Shown: positions 48,761 to 60,054, counted from the stretch's first letter. The stretch is DNA of 64,000 nucleotides from Trichaptum fuscoviolaceum (GCA_910574455.1 CAJSYZ010000001.1:1843424-1907423); one strand, 5' to 3'. Notes: generated from the sequence alone by a model not told the origin. Numbers and translations are program-made.

Positions 48761-51700
48761 TCACGTATGGTTAGGGTGGGATGAAGACCCCAATCGCGAA
48801 TCAGCTGGTGTATGCGGAGACACAGGTCGCGGGCGAAGAATGCCCTTTCGCTCGAGACGCTCATGCGTAGATTGCGCTGTAATCAATACAGGGTGTATTT
48901 CCTTCCAAATGTTACCCAACGCAGTTGCATGGTCTTCTTGGATGAATTTAAACACCTCCTCCTTCATCTTCTCCATCGTTGTCGTAACATCGGGCCCAAT
49001 CTGCTCCCGCACGAACGGGAGAATCGCATCGACTATCGACTCCACTGTTGGCAGTTCGACCTTGGGGTGTGTGGAAGCGCTCTGCATCGTGTCCGCAAGC
49101 GCCCGCAATTCCCTAAGCCGAGTCTCAGCCTGATTGACCAGCTCAGAAGTGAGGTCGTTTTGCTGTCGTAGGGCTTCGAGGTCACTCTTCATCTGCGAGA
49201 CAAATAATATCAGCGAATAAGTAAAGACCGAGAACGCGGAAAAGTTAAGCACGTACACTCGCCAGCTCCACCTTTGTCTGATTCAGAGAAGACAAACGTT
49301 CAATCTCGTTCACGCCGTTCTCTAGGTTTGCAACCTTCTGTAGCAGAGTGGCGACCTCATCGCTTATGACTTCGACATCCGACCCACAAGACTCCACCGC
49401 CTTCCTACAACCCTCAACTTGCTCCATGACCAACGAACCCTCGCGATGTTCCGATTCTTCCTCAGTATATGCGAGATCGTCGAGTTTACTCTGCAAGAGA
49501 TCCCACAATTGATTTCCAGACGTCAAATCTTCTACAGCCTGTTGCAATTGCGAAGCCTTGTCTTCAAGTTGTTCAAGTCGTTCCCCAACTTTTTTTGCTT
49601 TGAGGTATTTGAGTGTGCTCGATACCCTCTTTTCTGCTTCTTGCTTTTGTACGCTCTGAGCTTGTGGTTTTTCCACGCTCATATCCGAAGATGTGGTTGG
49701 GATGGTGGTCGATGGTATCGTTTGCGGTTCTGGCATCCTCTTTGACCGTTCGTCCTGGTTGTTTCAAGATAAGAGACTTGGGCGCTTCAAAATTAAATAT
49801 ACCATACCAGTTCTTCTAAGACGCCATGCACTGGGTCCATCCACGTTTTCACATCGTGTATGTATCCCTTCATAATCTGCAGTTCATGCCTGACTTTATC
49901 GACCTCTGCATCTTTCGTCACTAAAGCCTGGATGGGGAAATCGAACGCATCTTCGAGGGCAATCAATGCAGAGAGAGCTTTTTCGTAATTCTGCCTACTC
50001 ATGGCTACGACCTGCGTCAAGTGTGCACACTCTGCATCTAAAATTTCTGCAGCATTTTTGCCTACTTTTGAGTAATGTGGAGAATGTTGAATATCCTTGT
50101 ACTGCTTGAGGTCTCTGTCGGCTTTTTCTGCCTCCTTGCAGAGACGCTGAGCTCTGGCTAAAAGCCTTAAAGGCAAAGGAAAGAATGAGTTCAGGTTTGT
50201 GACGAGATACGAAAGGTGAGAGTTTACCTTAAGAATTTATCCCATTCTCCTCTTGACTGTGCACGGGATACATCCTTGAAAGACTTGGGTGCACTCGACG
50301 ATCCGCTTTCGGGAGGGATTGCACTCCCTAAACGACTTGAGGACGCGATAGCGTTAGTGCGAGGTGGAAACTGAGCAATTGAAGCTGTGAAGTAGGTGTC
50401 GCGTGCAGTTGTCGGGGATATAAGAGGAGTAGACACAGTCCAGTCGATATCCATCGGAGTGCTCTCATCGGACGCGGGTATCAGCATGTTTTGAGTTGGG
50501 AGTCTCAGCTGCGCACGGTCGGAGAGTTTAGTATCAACTGATGGGCGAGACTGCGGCACGGGCGGTGGAAGCATAGAGCTAATAGAGGATTTCCGTTTAT
50601 CATCTCTGACTGAAGCTGTGCTATTCGAACCCGAAGAGTCATTATTAGTAGAAGTCATTGCTAATATTGGTTAGCATAGACGTCCTCGCAGAGGCAAAGA
50701 AGTGTGCTCACAAGCGGCAATCGAAGCACTGGTGACCGTCGCGCCCCAGCCTGATATATCAGCAACAGTAAGTGCTTTAAAATCTTGTCTAATAATCTAA
50801 ACTGCTAATGAGCTTACTGTTCGAAGCAGGATATACCGAACCCTTAGCCGTAGACTTTGCGGAGACATCTTTTATGAAAGATTGCTCAAACAATCTGATA
50901 TTGCCATCAGTTCGTGATGTACACACCTTTCTTCTCTTTTGGAGCGTCGTCCTTCTTGACTTCGTTACTTCTCAAGGCAGAAGGGTTGTCTCCCTCCCCT
51001 CCACCAGTTGACCAGGTCTGATTACTGTCACCCCCGGATCCGCCTGTATTTGTATTCCACGAATCCCAGCCGCCTCCCCTTGAATCTGTGTTCGTGTTCC
51101 ATGCTCCAGTCGACGGGCCCCACGCGGATTCTACCACTTCCTTCCCCTTCTCTTTTTCTTTGCCTACAAAAGTCATCAAACGGACGACCCAAAGCGAAAT
51201 TGTATGCACTTGCCTGTTTCTTTCGATTCGTTTTTCGAGGACGCTAAAGCAGAGTTCAATACAAGACTCTTGCAAATGGAAATGATGCTACACACTCTCA
51301 ACCTTCCAGCCGCTGCCAGCCGAATCTCGCCATCCTCCATCGCCATCGGTGTCGTTGGTAGAACCCCAGTCATTACCCGTGGACCAAACGGAGGGAACAG
51401 CAGGTTGGCCTTCAGACGCTGAGATGTCTATCCAAGCAGAGGAAATGTCCCAACTATTGCCTGTTTTCGACCCGCTATTAGCGGCGGATGAACCACCTCT
51501 TCCTCTTGATGAAGGACCGAACGTATTTGTCGTACCACGCCTCGGACCCGTTGGCGGCGGCACATCTGTTCGCAATCCATCGCGTTCGGATGGCGCGCCT
51601 CGTCCGAACCCGCCTACATGGCCACCCTAGACAAAGCGCGTATATGCACGCGTTGAAATACCATACAAACACACAGATGTGCAGGACAAGAGAGGGCGGA

Positions 51701-51981
51701 ATGGTCAGTTTGCGGGGTGGCACGTGTGGCGGATGAGAGACTAACTCTGCCTCGAGAAACGAAACGCCTTGCCTGATCCCAGCCAGGCTCGCTCGGGTGC
51801 ACAAATTCACATCCCCAGCCCTGTCGATAGCAGCCCTCACTAACAGGATTCCCCTCATCATCATAGAACTGGTCGATTCGGAAGGACACGACGAAAGTGG
51901 CAAATGAGGCACGAGCGCATTAGACTTGAGCGGGCGGAGGGCAACAGCATAACAACTCACTTTACAGCGCACATTTGGCAT
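48761..51981 (-). CDS. CCCH-type zinc finger / coiled-coil protein
   Basis: Read here as one gene. Exon 1 (MPNVRCK, start 51981) joins across an intron beginning GTGAGTTG to FYDDEGNPVSEGCYRQ and GWGCEFVHPSEPGW. Together these form a C-x14-C-x6-C-x3-H finger like the CCCH fingers of RNA-binding proteins. A Gly/Arg/Ser-rich section and tryptophan repeats (WNTNT, GWDSW, SGWGATV) follow. The 50 nt intron at about 50661-50711 carries a perfect branch site TGCTAAC and connects this part to MTSTNNDSSGSNSTASVRDD and a long coiled-coil region (RAQRLCKEAEKADRDLKQY, RLEQLEDKASQLQQAVEDL, NQAETRLRELRALADTMQS), ending TGA 48761-48763. About 830 residues. The join between about 50929 and 50753 is my least certain splice. 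Function unknown; RNA binding is inferred from the finger. It could alternatively be two genes split near 50660. Confidence 0.68.
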
Positions 51982-52619
51982 CTTTTTCTGAAGAGGTGTC
52001 CCAGATGAGGCGTTGAGCGAGAGGAGGGAACACGGGGAGGGCGGAGGAAGGAATGAGGGCGGGGTACTTGAGGGCCAATTGTGGGCGTAATTGACGGTTG
52101 GTCGGCTAGATCTGTAGATAGCAAGGCGCGGGATATAGCTATGTGTTGAGCTTTCTGGGTTTCTTCTTTCGCCTCCGTCCGTGACTGTCATATCTATCTC
52201 TTTGCTGCCCCATGATGTTCATCTTTGCGTGGCAGAAAATATCTCCAAATTAAATGAGACAACCAGGTTTTCTTTTACCAGAGAAGATGTCCGAGGATCT
52301 GCAGCTCACACCTGGGCGTCAAAAGAAGTAGTACTACTAGTACTACTAGTAGTTGGCGCACGCCCGTTTGAAGTTGAAGCGCCAATGAAGTCGCTTCGGA
52401 TCAGCGACGATGGTGACAGGCGCTCATTGATGGCCTACGGAGCTATTCCTACGGAAACGATTGCTACTCTTCAGCCGATCCCTTCAAATGACCCACGATC
52501 ATCGCAACTCTTGAACGTCATATCGATGTATTGCAAAGAATACTAATACAGATGCATATATGAAACAATCAGATCGGATATACAAAAATAGTACACAGGA
52601 CAGAACGCAAGAAGAGAAG
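51982..52619. other. Intergenic: CCCH-gene promoter and RMD5 3' UTR
   Basis: 638 bp upstream of the CCCH gene and past the Rmd5 stop. The apparent ORF 52181-52546 (+) starts with GTG and has no ATG start or domain. Two 12-bp perfect palindromes sit at 52327-52338 and 52342-52353. Confidence 0.5.
52327..52353. repeat. Adjacent 12-bp palindromes
   Basis: AGTAGTACTACT and ACTACTAGTAGT are each self-complementary and separated by three bases. Both are built from the same ACTACT/AGTAGT units. They could form a small cruciform or a dimer-binding site; function unknown. Confidence 0.8.
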
Positions 52620-54090
52620 CTAGAAATGAACTTCGAGTGCATTGACGAGCAGGGACTCCTGCGGACAATACGGACACTTAACGCGCCTAGAATATTCATT
52701 CAAGTCAGTCCTGGAGAAAGAGATGAAACAACTCATAGGCTTACCCTTGTGCTTTACTCAGTTTGGTCAAGCTATCTCGTGCAATAACGTGTCCACATGA
52801 AATCATCATTGGCGGATTCGCTGCTGTAGACTGTTCCTTCGACACTGGGCACGCAAATATAGAGTGATACCGGTTCTCTGGTGGCAAAGGTATTTCAATC
52901 GGCAGCTCGTCAGTCTGACTCCATCCGCTCTTCCTCTCGCGCATCACCTTCCGCCCCTTCTCAATTCGTGCTAGCGCACCACCGCCTCCAATGTCTCCTA
53001 CAACGCGCAGTGGCACCTGTCGACTCATTCCGAGGCTCGTACAGTATTCCCTAGCGAACATGGGTTCGAGCTCCTGATGCAGTTCCGGCCTCGCTAGATC
53101 AGCATATGGTGAATGTCGCAGACGATCGAGTGGAAGGTATATGAAGCACCCGGCCAGACGTTCAATCTCTGTAGTGTATGATAGGTACAAGGGAAGAAGG
53201 TTCGTCCTGAAGTAGGAGATGGCTTCCTGCGGATTGGATGTTGGAGAGGAGAGAAGAAGTTGTATGAACTGCGAGCGGTGAAGATGAAACTCTAAAGGAG
53301 AACCACGATCCTCTAGGAATATTCGATTATGATGGCACCATCTAAGTAACACCAGAAGAGTTTAGTTAATTAAAGAGTCCAGAAGTTTGTTACCCACTCT
53401 AACGCCGGATTTATATCTCCAATACGCAGTGCCATCAGAACAGTGTGCAGGTCTACGAATTGAGACCTTATTTCTTCAGGAATCTTTGCATCCGATTCCT
53501 TCAAAATGCTTGATTAGATGAGATTAAAGATGGCAGCGCAGCATGAGACCCTCACGTTCAGGAATGTCTCCGCAATATTAAATTGGCCTGTGCGGAGGAA
53601 ATGAAGTGCAATTGTCCGCTGCAGCACCTCTTGTGCATCAGGAGAATCAAAGAGTGGTTCCAGCTCAGGCACAGGGTTTGTAAACTTCTGTAACAGAAAT
53701 CTCAGCACTGAAAAGCTCTCCATGACTCAAGAATCATGCACCACTACTTGCACAAGAACATACCTTGTCGAGTGTTTTGCCCACCTTCCCGAGCGTGGCG
53801 TATATTTCCTTCTGTCGGTCATCAATCTCTCGTTTCCTTTCCTCCACAATCTTCGCCACGTTCGCGACACCTTCCTCACTCGCAGTACCAGCTTCTATGC
53901 GCTCCTTTATATCGCGTAGTGCGGCGAGGAGGCCATCTAAAGAGTCGACGATGCCCGTCGTGGGCTTCTTGCCTGAGCTATTGAAGGAAGAGGCCGTAAG
54001 GTAGCTTATGGACGACCGTGAGGGAGATACGCTTGGCTTAAAGTTGGTCAGTTTTTGGAGCTTTGTGAGCTCCTTGAGGGCACCGTCCAT
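52620..54090 (-). CDS. RMD5: GID/CTLH E3 ubiquitin ligase subunit Rmd5 (Gid2)
   Basis: RING-type subunit of the GID complex that ubiquitinates gluconeogenic enzymes and other N-degron clients. It starts MDGALKELTKLQKLTNF at 54090, with a coiled coil (IVEERKREIDDRQKEIYATL). Then come the LisH/CTLH region (QRTIALHFLRTGQFNIAETF, IRSQFVDLHTVLMALRIGDI, LEWCHHNRIFLEDRGSPLEF) and the CRA helices (AISYFRTNLLPLYLSYTTEI). The degenerate Gid-type RING is at the end: CPVSKEQS, MMISCGHVIARDSLTKL and a last exon VKCPYCPQESLLVNALEVHF (TAG 52620-52622). As in other Rmd5 proteins, some canonical RING cysteines are missing. Near 430 residues, normal. Divergent from Nsa1 with 179 bp between starts. Confidence 0.93.
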
Positions 54091-54269
54091 TGCTCCTAGT
54101 GTTGTCCTTGACCGTCTAAGAAGGAGTGTCAATGTGTCGGGTGAGCGGTAAGCGACAGTACGTAGAAGCTCGAGCCTCGTGACTCAGGGTCCGTTAGTAT
54201 GAAGTCTTCTTGCGTTCTTCAGACTTCAAGTTACTTTCCAGCTTCAGACCTATTCCCCTTCTTGAAAAT

Positions 54270-55901
54270 ATGCCTCATTTCTACACTGGCGACGAACTAG
54301 GAAAAATAAAGCTCGTAAAATGCATACAACAAAGCGAAGGATGGAAGCTTGAAGAACAAGCCGCTTACACTCCGGCCGTTCTTACGAAGTTTGCTTCAGG
54401 CGAAACCGATGCACAAGGCATCAGAACCCAGACTGTACAAAGACTTACATCTGTGCAGCTTCCTGAACAATCGGTGGTCAGTATAAGCTTAGCAGACTAC
54501 GAACAGCTGTATGACTTACTTTGACTTTTATTCAAGCAAAGCTCGCAGCGGCTCGCGCGAATGGAACTATAACCGCGTTCTCTACCAACGCCGATAGGGC
54601 AGAGCTCAGTGTATTGAAGGAATGGAAAGAGACGCGGTTCAAGGCAGATCATAACTTCGTTGGCCTCGATGCGACTTCAAAGTATGCTTGCCTGCTTTCC
54701 GCATATTTCATTTAGTCCTGACGTCTTTGGTTTTTAGAGGACTATTTTGGTGCACCTCTAATGGGGCACTTGGGTTCGCCCCTCTGGAGGACTCAAACGC
54801 GTTCTGCTCCACTTATCAAAAGGCATCTCTTCCGATGCGCCTGAAATCCTGGCGCCTGTCTCCGAATAACGACACATTCGCATACGGAGGTGACGAAGTC
54901 GACCTATCACTGTGGGATACCGAACGAGCATTTCAGCCTGCAAACGCACCCTCTCAGGTGGCAAGTGATAGCGCAGAGGCAGCCGGAGCGAAGAAAAGAA
55001 AACGTGGAAATGAACTTCTGCCGGGCGAGATCTGGAGGGCAAAGAATGTCAGTATTTTTCGTTTTCCTTCGCTGTCAATCCAGGCTACTCACGAGCCGTG
55101 ACTGTGGACAGCTTCCTAACGATTCTCTTAGCCTCCGACAACCTATACACATAAAATCCCTCACATATATCTCCTCGAGTAAATCTGCCTCTACCAGCGC
55201 TCACATTGTGACCGGTACTGAAACAGGAGATGTACGGCGTTATGATACGCGTGCCGCACGAAGACCAGTCGCAAATTGGACCGATATCGGAAAAGCCGGT
55301 GGGATCGGTATTGTTCAAGCTAGTCCGCACGAACAGTAGGTGTAATATGATAGAGCTTGGGAACATGGTATTGATTGTTCTTGAAGCGAGCTGTTCGTGT
55401 CGGATAACGGGACGAACCTCTTCGCCCTCGATTTACGAAACGGACATATAATCTACTCATACAAACGTATGTCTGGTACTTATTGGACTATTACTCAGAC
55501 CCTGACCTACATCTCTTTCAGAATTGCAAGGTGCAATAACCTCGATCGCATCACAGCCTTCGGATAGCTCAACCAGTGCCAGTCTAATGGGGTCAGCATG
55601 TCGTGATCGGTACTTCCGACTCCACTCAACATTCCCGCCTCCGATAAACTTTGGGAAACAGCAGGATGAGCGAGGTGAGGTACTGGGTAGTCTATATATG
55701 AAAACTGTCCCCACTGCAGTCGTCGCAGTGTCAGGTTCATACGAAAGCAACCTGCATAAAGACGATGAAGACGAAATGCAGGATGACGAAGATGATGTAT
55801 GGACTGGGATGGACGGTGCGGACGAGAGTGAGAACGAGTCAATGGATGAGACGAGAGCAAAGCCAAGGAGGAACCGCAAGGCTAGCAGGGATAAGGCATA
55901 G
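54270..55901 (+). CDS. NSA1: Ribosome biogenesis WD-repeat protein Nsa1 (WDR74)
   Basis: Nucleolar factor of pre-60S particles, removed by the Rix7 AAA-ATPase. The start is the ATG at 54270 (MPHFYTGDELGKIKLVKCIQ); the frame further upstream begins with TTG. Seven degenerate beta-propeller blades can be followed: TAFSTNADRAELSVLKEW, LSPNNDTFAYGGDEVDLSLW, the family hallmark LLPGEIWRAKNVPNDSL, then AHIVTGTETGDVRRYDTRAA and LFVSDNGTNLFALDLRNGHI. The tail is acidic then basic (DDEDEMQDDEDDVW ... KPRRNRKASRDKA). At least five short introns, one from about 54474 ending CAAG before LAAARANG. About 430 residues. Rmd5 (-) and pirin (-) flank it. Confidence 0.9.
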
Positions 55902-56030
55902 GTTTGGTTTGTTATTCCGAGTTGAAAAAAATTAGCCTTACATATAATTAGATACAATGATTACAGCATTTATGCACTATTCTAGTAGAGACGGAAATCC
56001 TGAACGTTGGTATACGAGTATTCAATGCTC

Positions 56031-57579
56031 TCACAGCCCTCCAATTTCGCTCTTCCATACATGGGCCTTTTCGAAACCATTTCTCCCGTACTGATCTACA
56101 AATCAATCGAATTCAGCGTCATGAGCAAAGTTGTATCTGACAGCACTTACAATCCCTGAGCGTCTCCTGCACTTCCTCTCTCGTCGTCATCACGAAAGGA
56201 CCATACTGGAACACAGTTTGTTCCAGAGGTTCCCCTGCGACCTATTGTAAGTGTGTGCGGTCAGAAAATATACATTCAGTCGGGGACTCAGGACCCACGA
56301 GAATGAGCTCTGTATTTTTTTCAGTTGCGGTCAACTGAACACCAGTCTCGTTCTTGTTCGCAGAGAGGACCAGTGTATGGAATTTTTCGTGTGGTAATGT
56401 ATCTTCATCCGAACCGACTTTTACTGCGCCCTTTAATACTAACGAGATGGTCAGCATTTTTCAGCGCCGTAACGCGATTGTAACATGAGTAGCTCACTAT
56501 ACAGGAATGTTGTCCACCCAGCGGCTTCGGATAGAATGATTAGTTGACTTAGTCACCCACATCAGAAACAAAAGCAAAACTCACGAATATCCTGGAAGAT
56601 CGTCCCTTTATTCTTGAAGATGACATGGAAGAACCAGCATCCGCCCAATGGTCTGACTGGAGACTCAACGCCGTGACTCTTCCCGCTGATTACCTTGACT
56701 TCGAGACCGCCTTCAGGGCCCGCAGGATATGCGCTCGGTACTCTACAAGTAAACTCAGTCACACTTTAGATTGCAATCGGACAATCAGAACTTCTGACCC
56801 CTTCGGACCGAGCTCTTGGTAACTGGGTTCCACCATCTTGAATTGTTTCGGGAGGTCAACCCATAGTTGAAGACCTCGAGGCTCGGGCTTGCCTTCCTCA
56901 TGCACCGGCATTTCTGCATGTATGACTATACAAGTGGTCAGACACACGTCCGATTCTTTCCGGTAAACGTTACTCACTTCCACGTCCCTGAAGAAAGGCA
57001 GTTCAGCATATATTTTCAACTTATGTTCGTGCTACGGACTCACCGCACACATCCACTGCACACCACCTGCTTCGATAGTTCCCTTGTGTCCGGCAGAGTC
57101 TTCATGTCGGCTTTCGCCCTCGAGCATGTAAGTTACAGTAGCTTGTCCACGATGGGGATGATCCGGGAAGCCCTGTGCCACTTATAAGTCATACCCCTGG
57201 AGAAAGAATATTCAATCGTACCGCTCCTTTGCCAACATGGAAATGGTCGAGCATAAGAAAAGGTGTGAGATTGCGCAGGTTCATTGATCCAATGGATCTC
57301 CGGACTCGAGCTCCCGCACCCTGCAATTCGCATACATTCAGTACTAAATTTCACCTTTCGCAACCAACAAACACGAACCTCATTTTGTTCAACTGCAAAG
57401 ACCTTCTTCGTCACCGTACGAGAAACCGACGTTGTAGATTCAGACATGGTCGTGTATGCGCGTTTGCTCTTGAAAGAATCGACAGAAAGTTGAAGTAAGC
57501 TATCCGTTAGAAGCGAGGAGGATGCAAAGAGATACGCTACGATGGCGGTGAGCGAGGCAGCAAGGAGGGATTTATACAT
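56031..57579 (-). CDS. Pirin-family cupin protein with N-terminal hydrophobic leader
   Basis: Pirins are bicupin iron proteins, nuclear cofactors in animals and quercetinase-like in bacteria; the fungal role is unclear. The N-cupin holds the signature MLDHFHVGKGAGFPDHPHRG and VHAEMPVHEEGKPEPRGLQL, with the expected metal-ligand histidines and glutamate. The domain continues VDLPKQFKMVEPSYQEL and the C-cupin ends GFEKAHVWKSEIGGL (TGA 56031-56033). The frame starts MYKSLLAASLTAIVAYLFAS at 57579, a hydrophobic leader not usual in pirins. A second in-frame ATG (MSESTTSVSRTVTKKVFAVE) 44 codons later is where most pirins begin. So either a signal-anchor or organelle form exists, or the downstream ATG is the real start. 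At least eight introns. Confidence 0.9.
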
Positions 57580-58088
57580 CCGTCGGCGCCGTTATGGAGA
57601 GTTCTGTGACGTTCTTGCCCAGGTCAGCGTGCTGCAGCATATTTATATTAGACGGACTCCGTTCTCGGGATACGGAGTATCGCTGACCAATGGTGGGTGT
57701 AATCTTCTATAAGTGGTAGCGCATTCCTCCGCGTTCTCTCATTGGATGACCGGAATATCCCTCGGACTCTCATGCTGACGTATTTCCGGGTCCGAGTCGG
57801 CATTCTTTGGCCGGGTATACTTCGAGGTGCTATCGATTTCATTCATGCTGCAAAATATACAATATACAAATCTACAATCATGGCTTGTCCAGAAGACCCT
57901 GCCCTCCAGTTCCCTGTCACTGTACTGTAGAAATTAAGAAGGCTGTTCGTATGATAGCATACGCACATAAATCACCGATATAAATACAATGCATCACTTG
58001 CTTCTGTTCATTGTTGATTGAAAATGATCGTTCTGGGACAAGTGTAAATGGTTTCCGTAGTCATAGGTCATAAATTGCGAAAGGTTGG
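57580..58088. other. Intergenic: pirin promoter and isomerase 3' UTR
   Basis: 509 bp. On the minus (pirin-sense) strand a CCAAT box lies at about 57741-57745; a second CCAAT is on the plus strand near 57687. No ORF or RNA gene is supported. Confidence 0.45.
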
Positions 58089-59442
58089 CTAGAGTTTGTG
58101 TCTGATCTCCTTTCTGGCTAGTTTGGCGAATCGGTCGCCCGGAACGCCCGTCGCGAAACGCACGCCCTGCGCGTAGCTTTCTCGCAGATTTGTACCATCC
58201 TTCGAGTTCTTCTCATTCACACCGTATTGAATGAGATGCTTAACAGCGAGCACTGAGTCCCGGTCCAGGCCCTCTAGCTGCTGAAGGAGATGTTGACGAA
58301 CGGCAGAGTGAAAGGATTCGCAAGACTGTTTCGGGAATATTTCACTGGTGGTAAAGATGGTCAGTGAGTGGTATAACCATTGCCGCAGCAATAAGGCTTA
58401 CTTTACGAACCCACATGCCAACAATTCATCAGCAGACATTTTCTTCCCGAAGATGAGGACTTCGTTTGCCTTTGCAAGTCCCACTAACGATTGAAACCAT
58501 ACCATCAGCGCTCCAGGAGTGCACATAAGGACGGACTGAACTCACTCCTATTAGCAAAGCTCACACTCGAACCCGCTTCGGCGATGATGCCTAAATGCGC
58601 GTCAATCTACAGTGTAATTCCAATCCATAGTATAAGCTACTTACCGATGAATGTGAAAGGACACGCAAGCCACGCATCTGGAACGCTGTAGATGAAGTCG
58701 AAATGACCCAAGAAGGCTATGAGAAGGGGATTAAGATTTGCATTGCCTCGGCATACTAGCAAAAGGTCGTACCAGCCATAATTCCTACAAGTCACCGCAC
58801 TATTAAATCACGAAGCTATCAGAAAATCATGACGAACATGCCTAGGACGGGACCATTGAGGGCAGCGACAAGAATTTTCGAATGCGAGTAGAACTACAAA
58901 ACATTGGTATGCTTGAACATGTATGCTTCGTTTCGATGACACCTACTGCGCGTGACAAGTCGGTGTTCGTGTTGGCAACACGCTGCAAGAATCCTCTCCG
59001 TGCCGTATTAATCTCCAATGCCGAGTCAGTCTTCAGCGACTTGGTGAAGTCGGTTCCCCTAAGACAAGGGTGCATTTAAGCTGCAATGTACGGTGGAATA
59101 ATGCAGAATGGAGCTCTACTTACGCGCAGAACCATGTCCCCTTCGCTAGTCGTAGTAAGAATGCAGTTGTTAGCCGTCTATAACATGTAAGTATAGCTCA
59201 GACTCGTCTGACCTTGTAGTACGGTTATCACGACATCTTCTCTCTTGTCAATTGATGCGAGCGCCTCGCTCAACGCGTCGTAATCTGCGAGAACAAAAAC
59301 GATGCGTCAGAAGGGCAGTGCCCACGGGCTTCTGTTCGGGGCAAGTCGAACAACCTTCAGCGGTGAGAGAATTCAGCGTCTTCGGACGGTCCAGCGTCAA
59401 TGTCGCGATGCCCTGCGAGATGTCTACTTCCAGGGTGCTCAT
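58089..59442 (-). CDS. ECI1: Delta3,Delta2-enoyl-CoA isomerase, crotonase family (peroxisomal type)
   Basis: Isomerises unsaturated fatty acyl-CoA so that beta-oxidation can proceed. The start is MSTLEVDISQGIATLTLDRP at 59442; the longer frame begins with TTG. After splicing, the oxyanion-hole segment reads GTWFCAGTDFTKS (a 22-nt exon at 59124-59145 supplies GTWFCA), followed by KILVAALNGPVLGIMA. The isomerase-type glutamate is in IIAEAGSSVSFANRMGLAKA, replacing the family's usual PEGCSS. Then come SADELLACGFVNEIFP and a helical tail ending RKEIRHKL. The terminal HKL is a plausible weak PTS1 signal. Around nine exons, about 275 residues, typical. ECI1 and ECI2-like orthology is not decided by eye; a hydratase is less likely because only one catalytic glutamate is seen. 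Confidence 0.88.
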
Positions 59443-59460
59443 GGCGGGCTTCTGTTCGGG
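59325..59460. repeat. 16-bp direct repeat at exact 120-bp spacing
   Basis: The 16 bases CGGGCTTCTGTTCGGG occur at 59325-59340 (in intron 1 of the isomerase) and again at 59445-59460 (just before its ATG). Surrounding bases are weakly alike. This suggests a small local duplication covering the start region. Confidence 0.85.
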
Positions 59461-59581
59461 CGCGTACAAGGACAACGACGGGGAGAGCTGAATTGTGCGG
59501 TGGCCGATGGTGTACTGCCTTTAGGATGGGCGCAGACAAAGAAGGAGGGCATTCCGTTCAGGCTGGCCATGCGTTTTATCA

Positions 59582-59740
59582 TTTGACAAGAGCATCATCC
59601 ACAAGAACGGACCAGTTGAGGTGACCTACCTGACAGGACAGCCGGCCATCGGCAAATGCTTTGCAGCCGGCGCTGACAACATGTATGGTAATGAATTAGC
59701 CGAAGAGCTTGTGCGCTCATCACGCGAGCCGTTAGCTTAG
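59582..59740 (+). pseudogene. Inverted enoyl-CoA hydratase/isomerase-like fragment
   Basis: A plus-strand reading from 59582 to TAG 59738-59740 gives SIIHKNGPVEVTYLTGQ, then GKCFAAGADNMYGNEL. This resembles the crotonase strand-then-oxyanion-hole unit and parallels the neighbouring isomerase (ASIDKREDVVITVLQ, then GTWFCAGTDF). A weaker continuation may lie 5' in another frame (GHSVQAGHAFYH), which would need a frameshift. No start codon, promoter or downstream exons are evident, so it is best read as a relic of a head-to-head duplicate. It could be coincidence or one exon of an undetected gene. Confidence 0.45.
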
Positions 59741-60054
59741 GAGTTCGACACATCGCAAGAAAAGTAGAATAAAGTGACGTAACAGATTAAAACGAGGCAA
59801 TACAATTGCTCTTTATATTACAGGCCCGAAAGCCGGTGCGTTTTCGTTGTTCGAGGCTTTTTATTCGTAGAACATACAAGCTACAACATCGTTAGAAATA
59901 CTAACAACACAAATCAAAGTGCGAAAGTTAAAGGGGCGGCGAGACTAGAAAGCAGTATACAAGCAATACATTTCCATCTTTAAGCAGATTTCCGATTTCA
60001 TGAAAAATAGTGATCTATTCGCCCAGATCGTCTTCTCGGTCACAAGTTCGGCAT
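59741..60054. other. Intergenic
   Basis: 314 bp holding the 3' UTR of the ARM-repeat gene; AT-rich, no ORF. Confidence 0.5.

Noticed and set aside
51478..52191. 237-residue minus-strand ORF over the CCCH gene start
   Set aside because: It reads through the first intron in another frame and lacks the C-x6-C-x3-H spacing; the spliced frame restores the finger.
52321..52360. CRISPR-like or telomere-like repeat
   Set aside because: Only two short palindromic units with no spacers, in a eukaryotic genome.
52181..52546. 121-residue plus-strand ORF
   Set aside because: Starts with GTG, contains no domain and spans the palindromes in an intergenic region.
54210..54269. Longer Nsa1 start
   Set aside because: Begins with TTG; the ATG at 54270 matches the family start.
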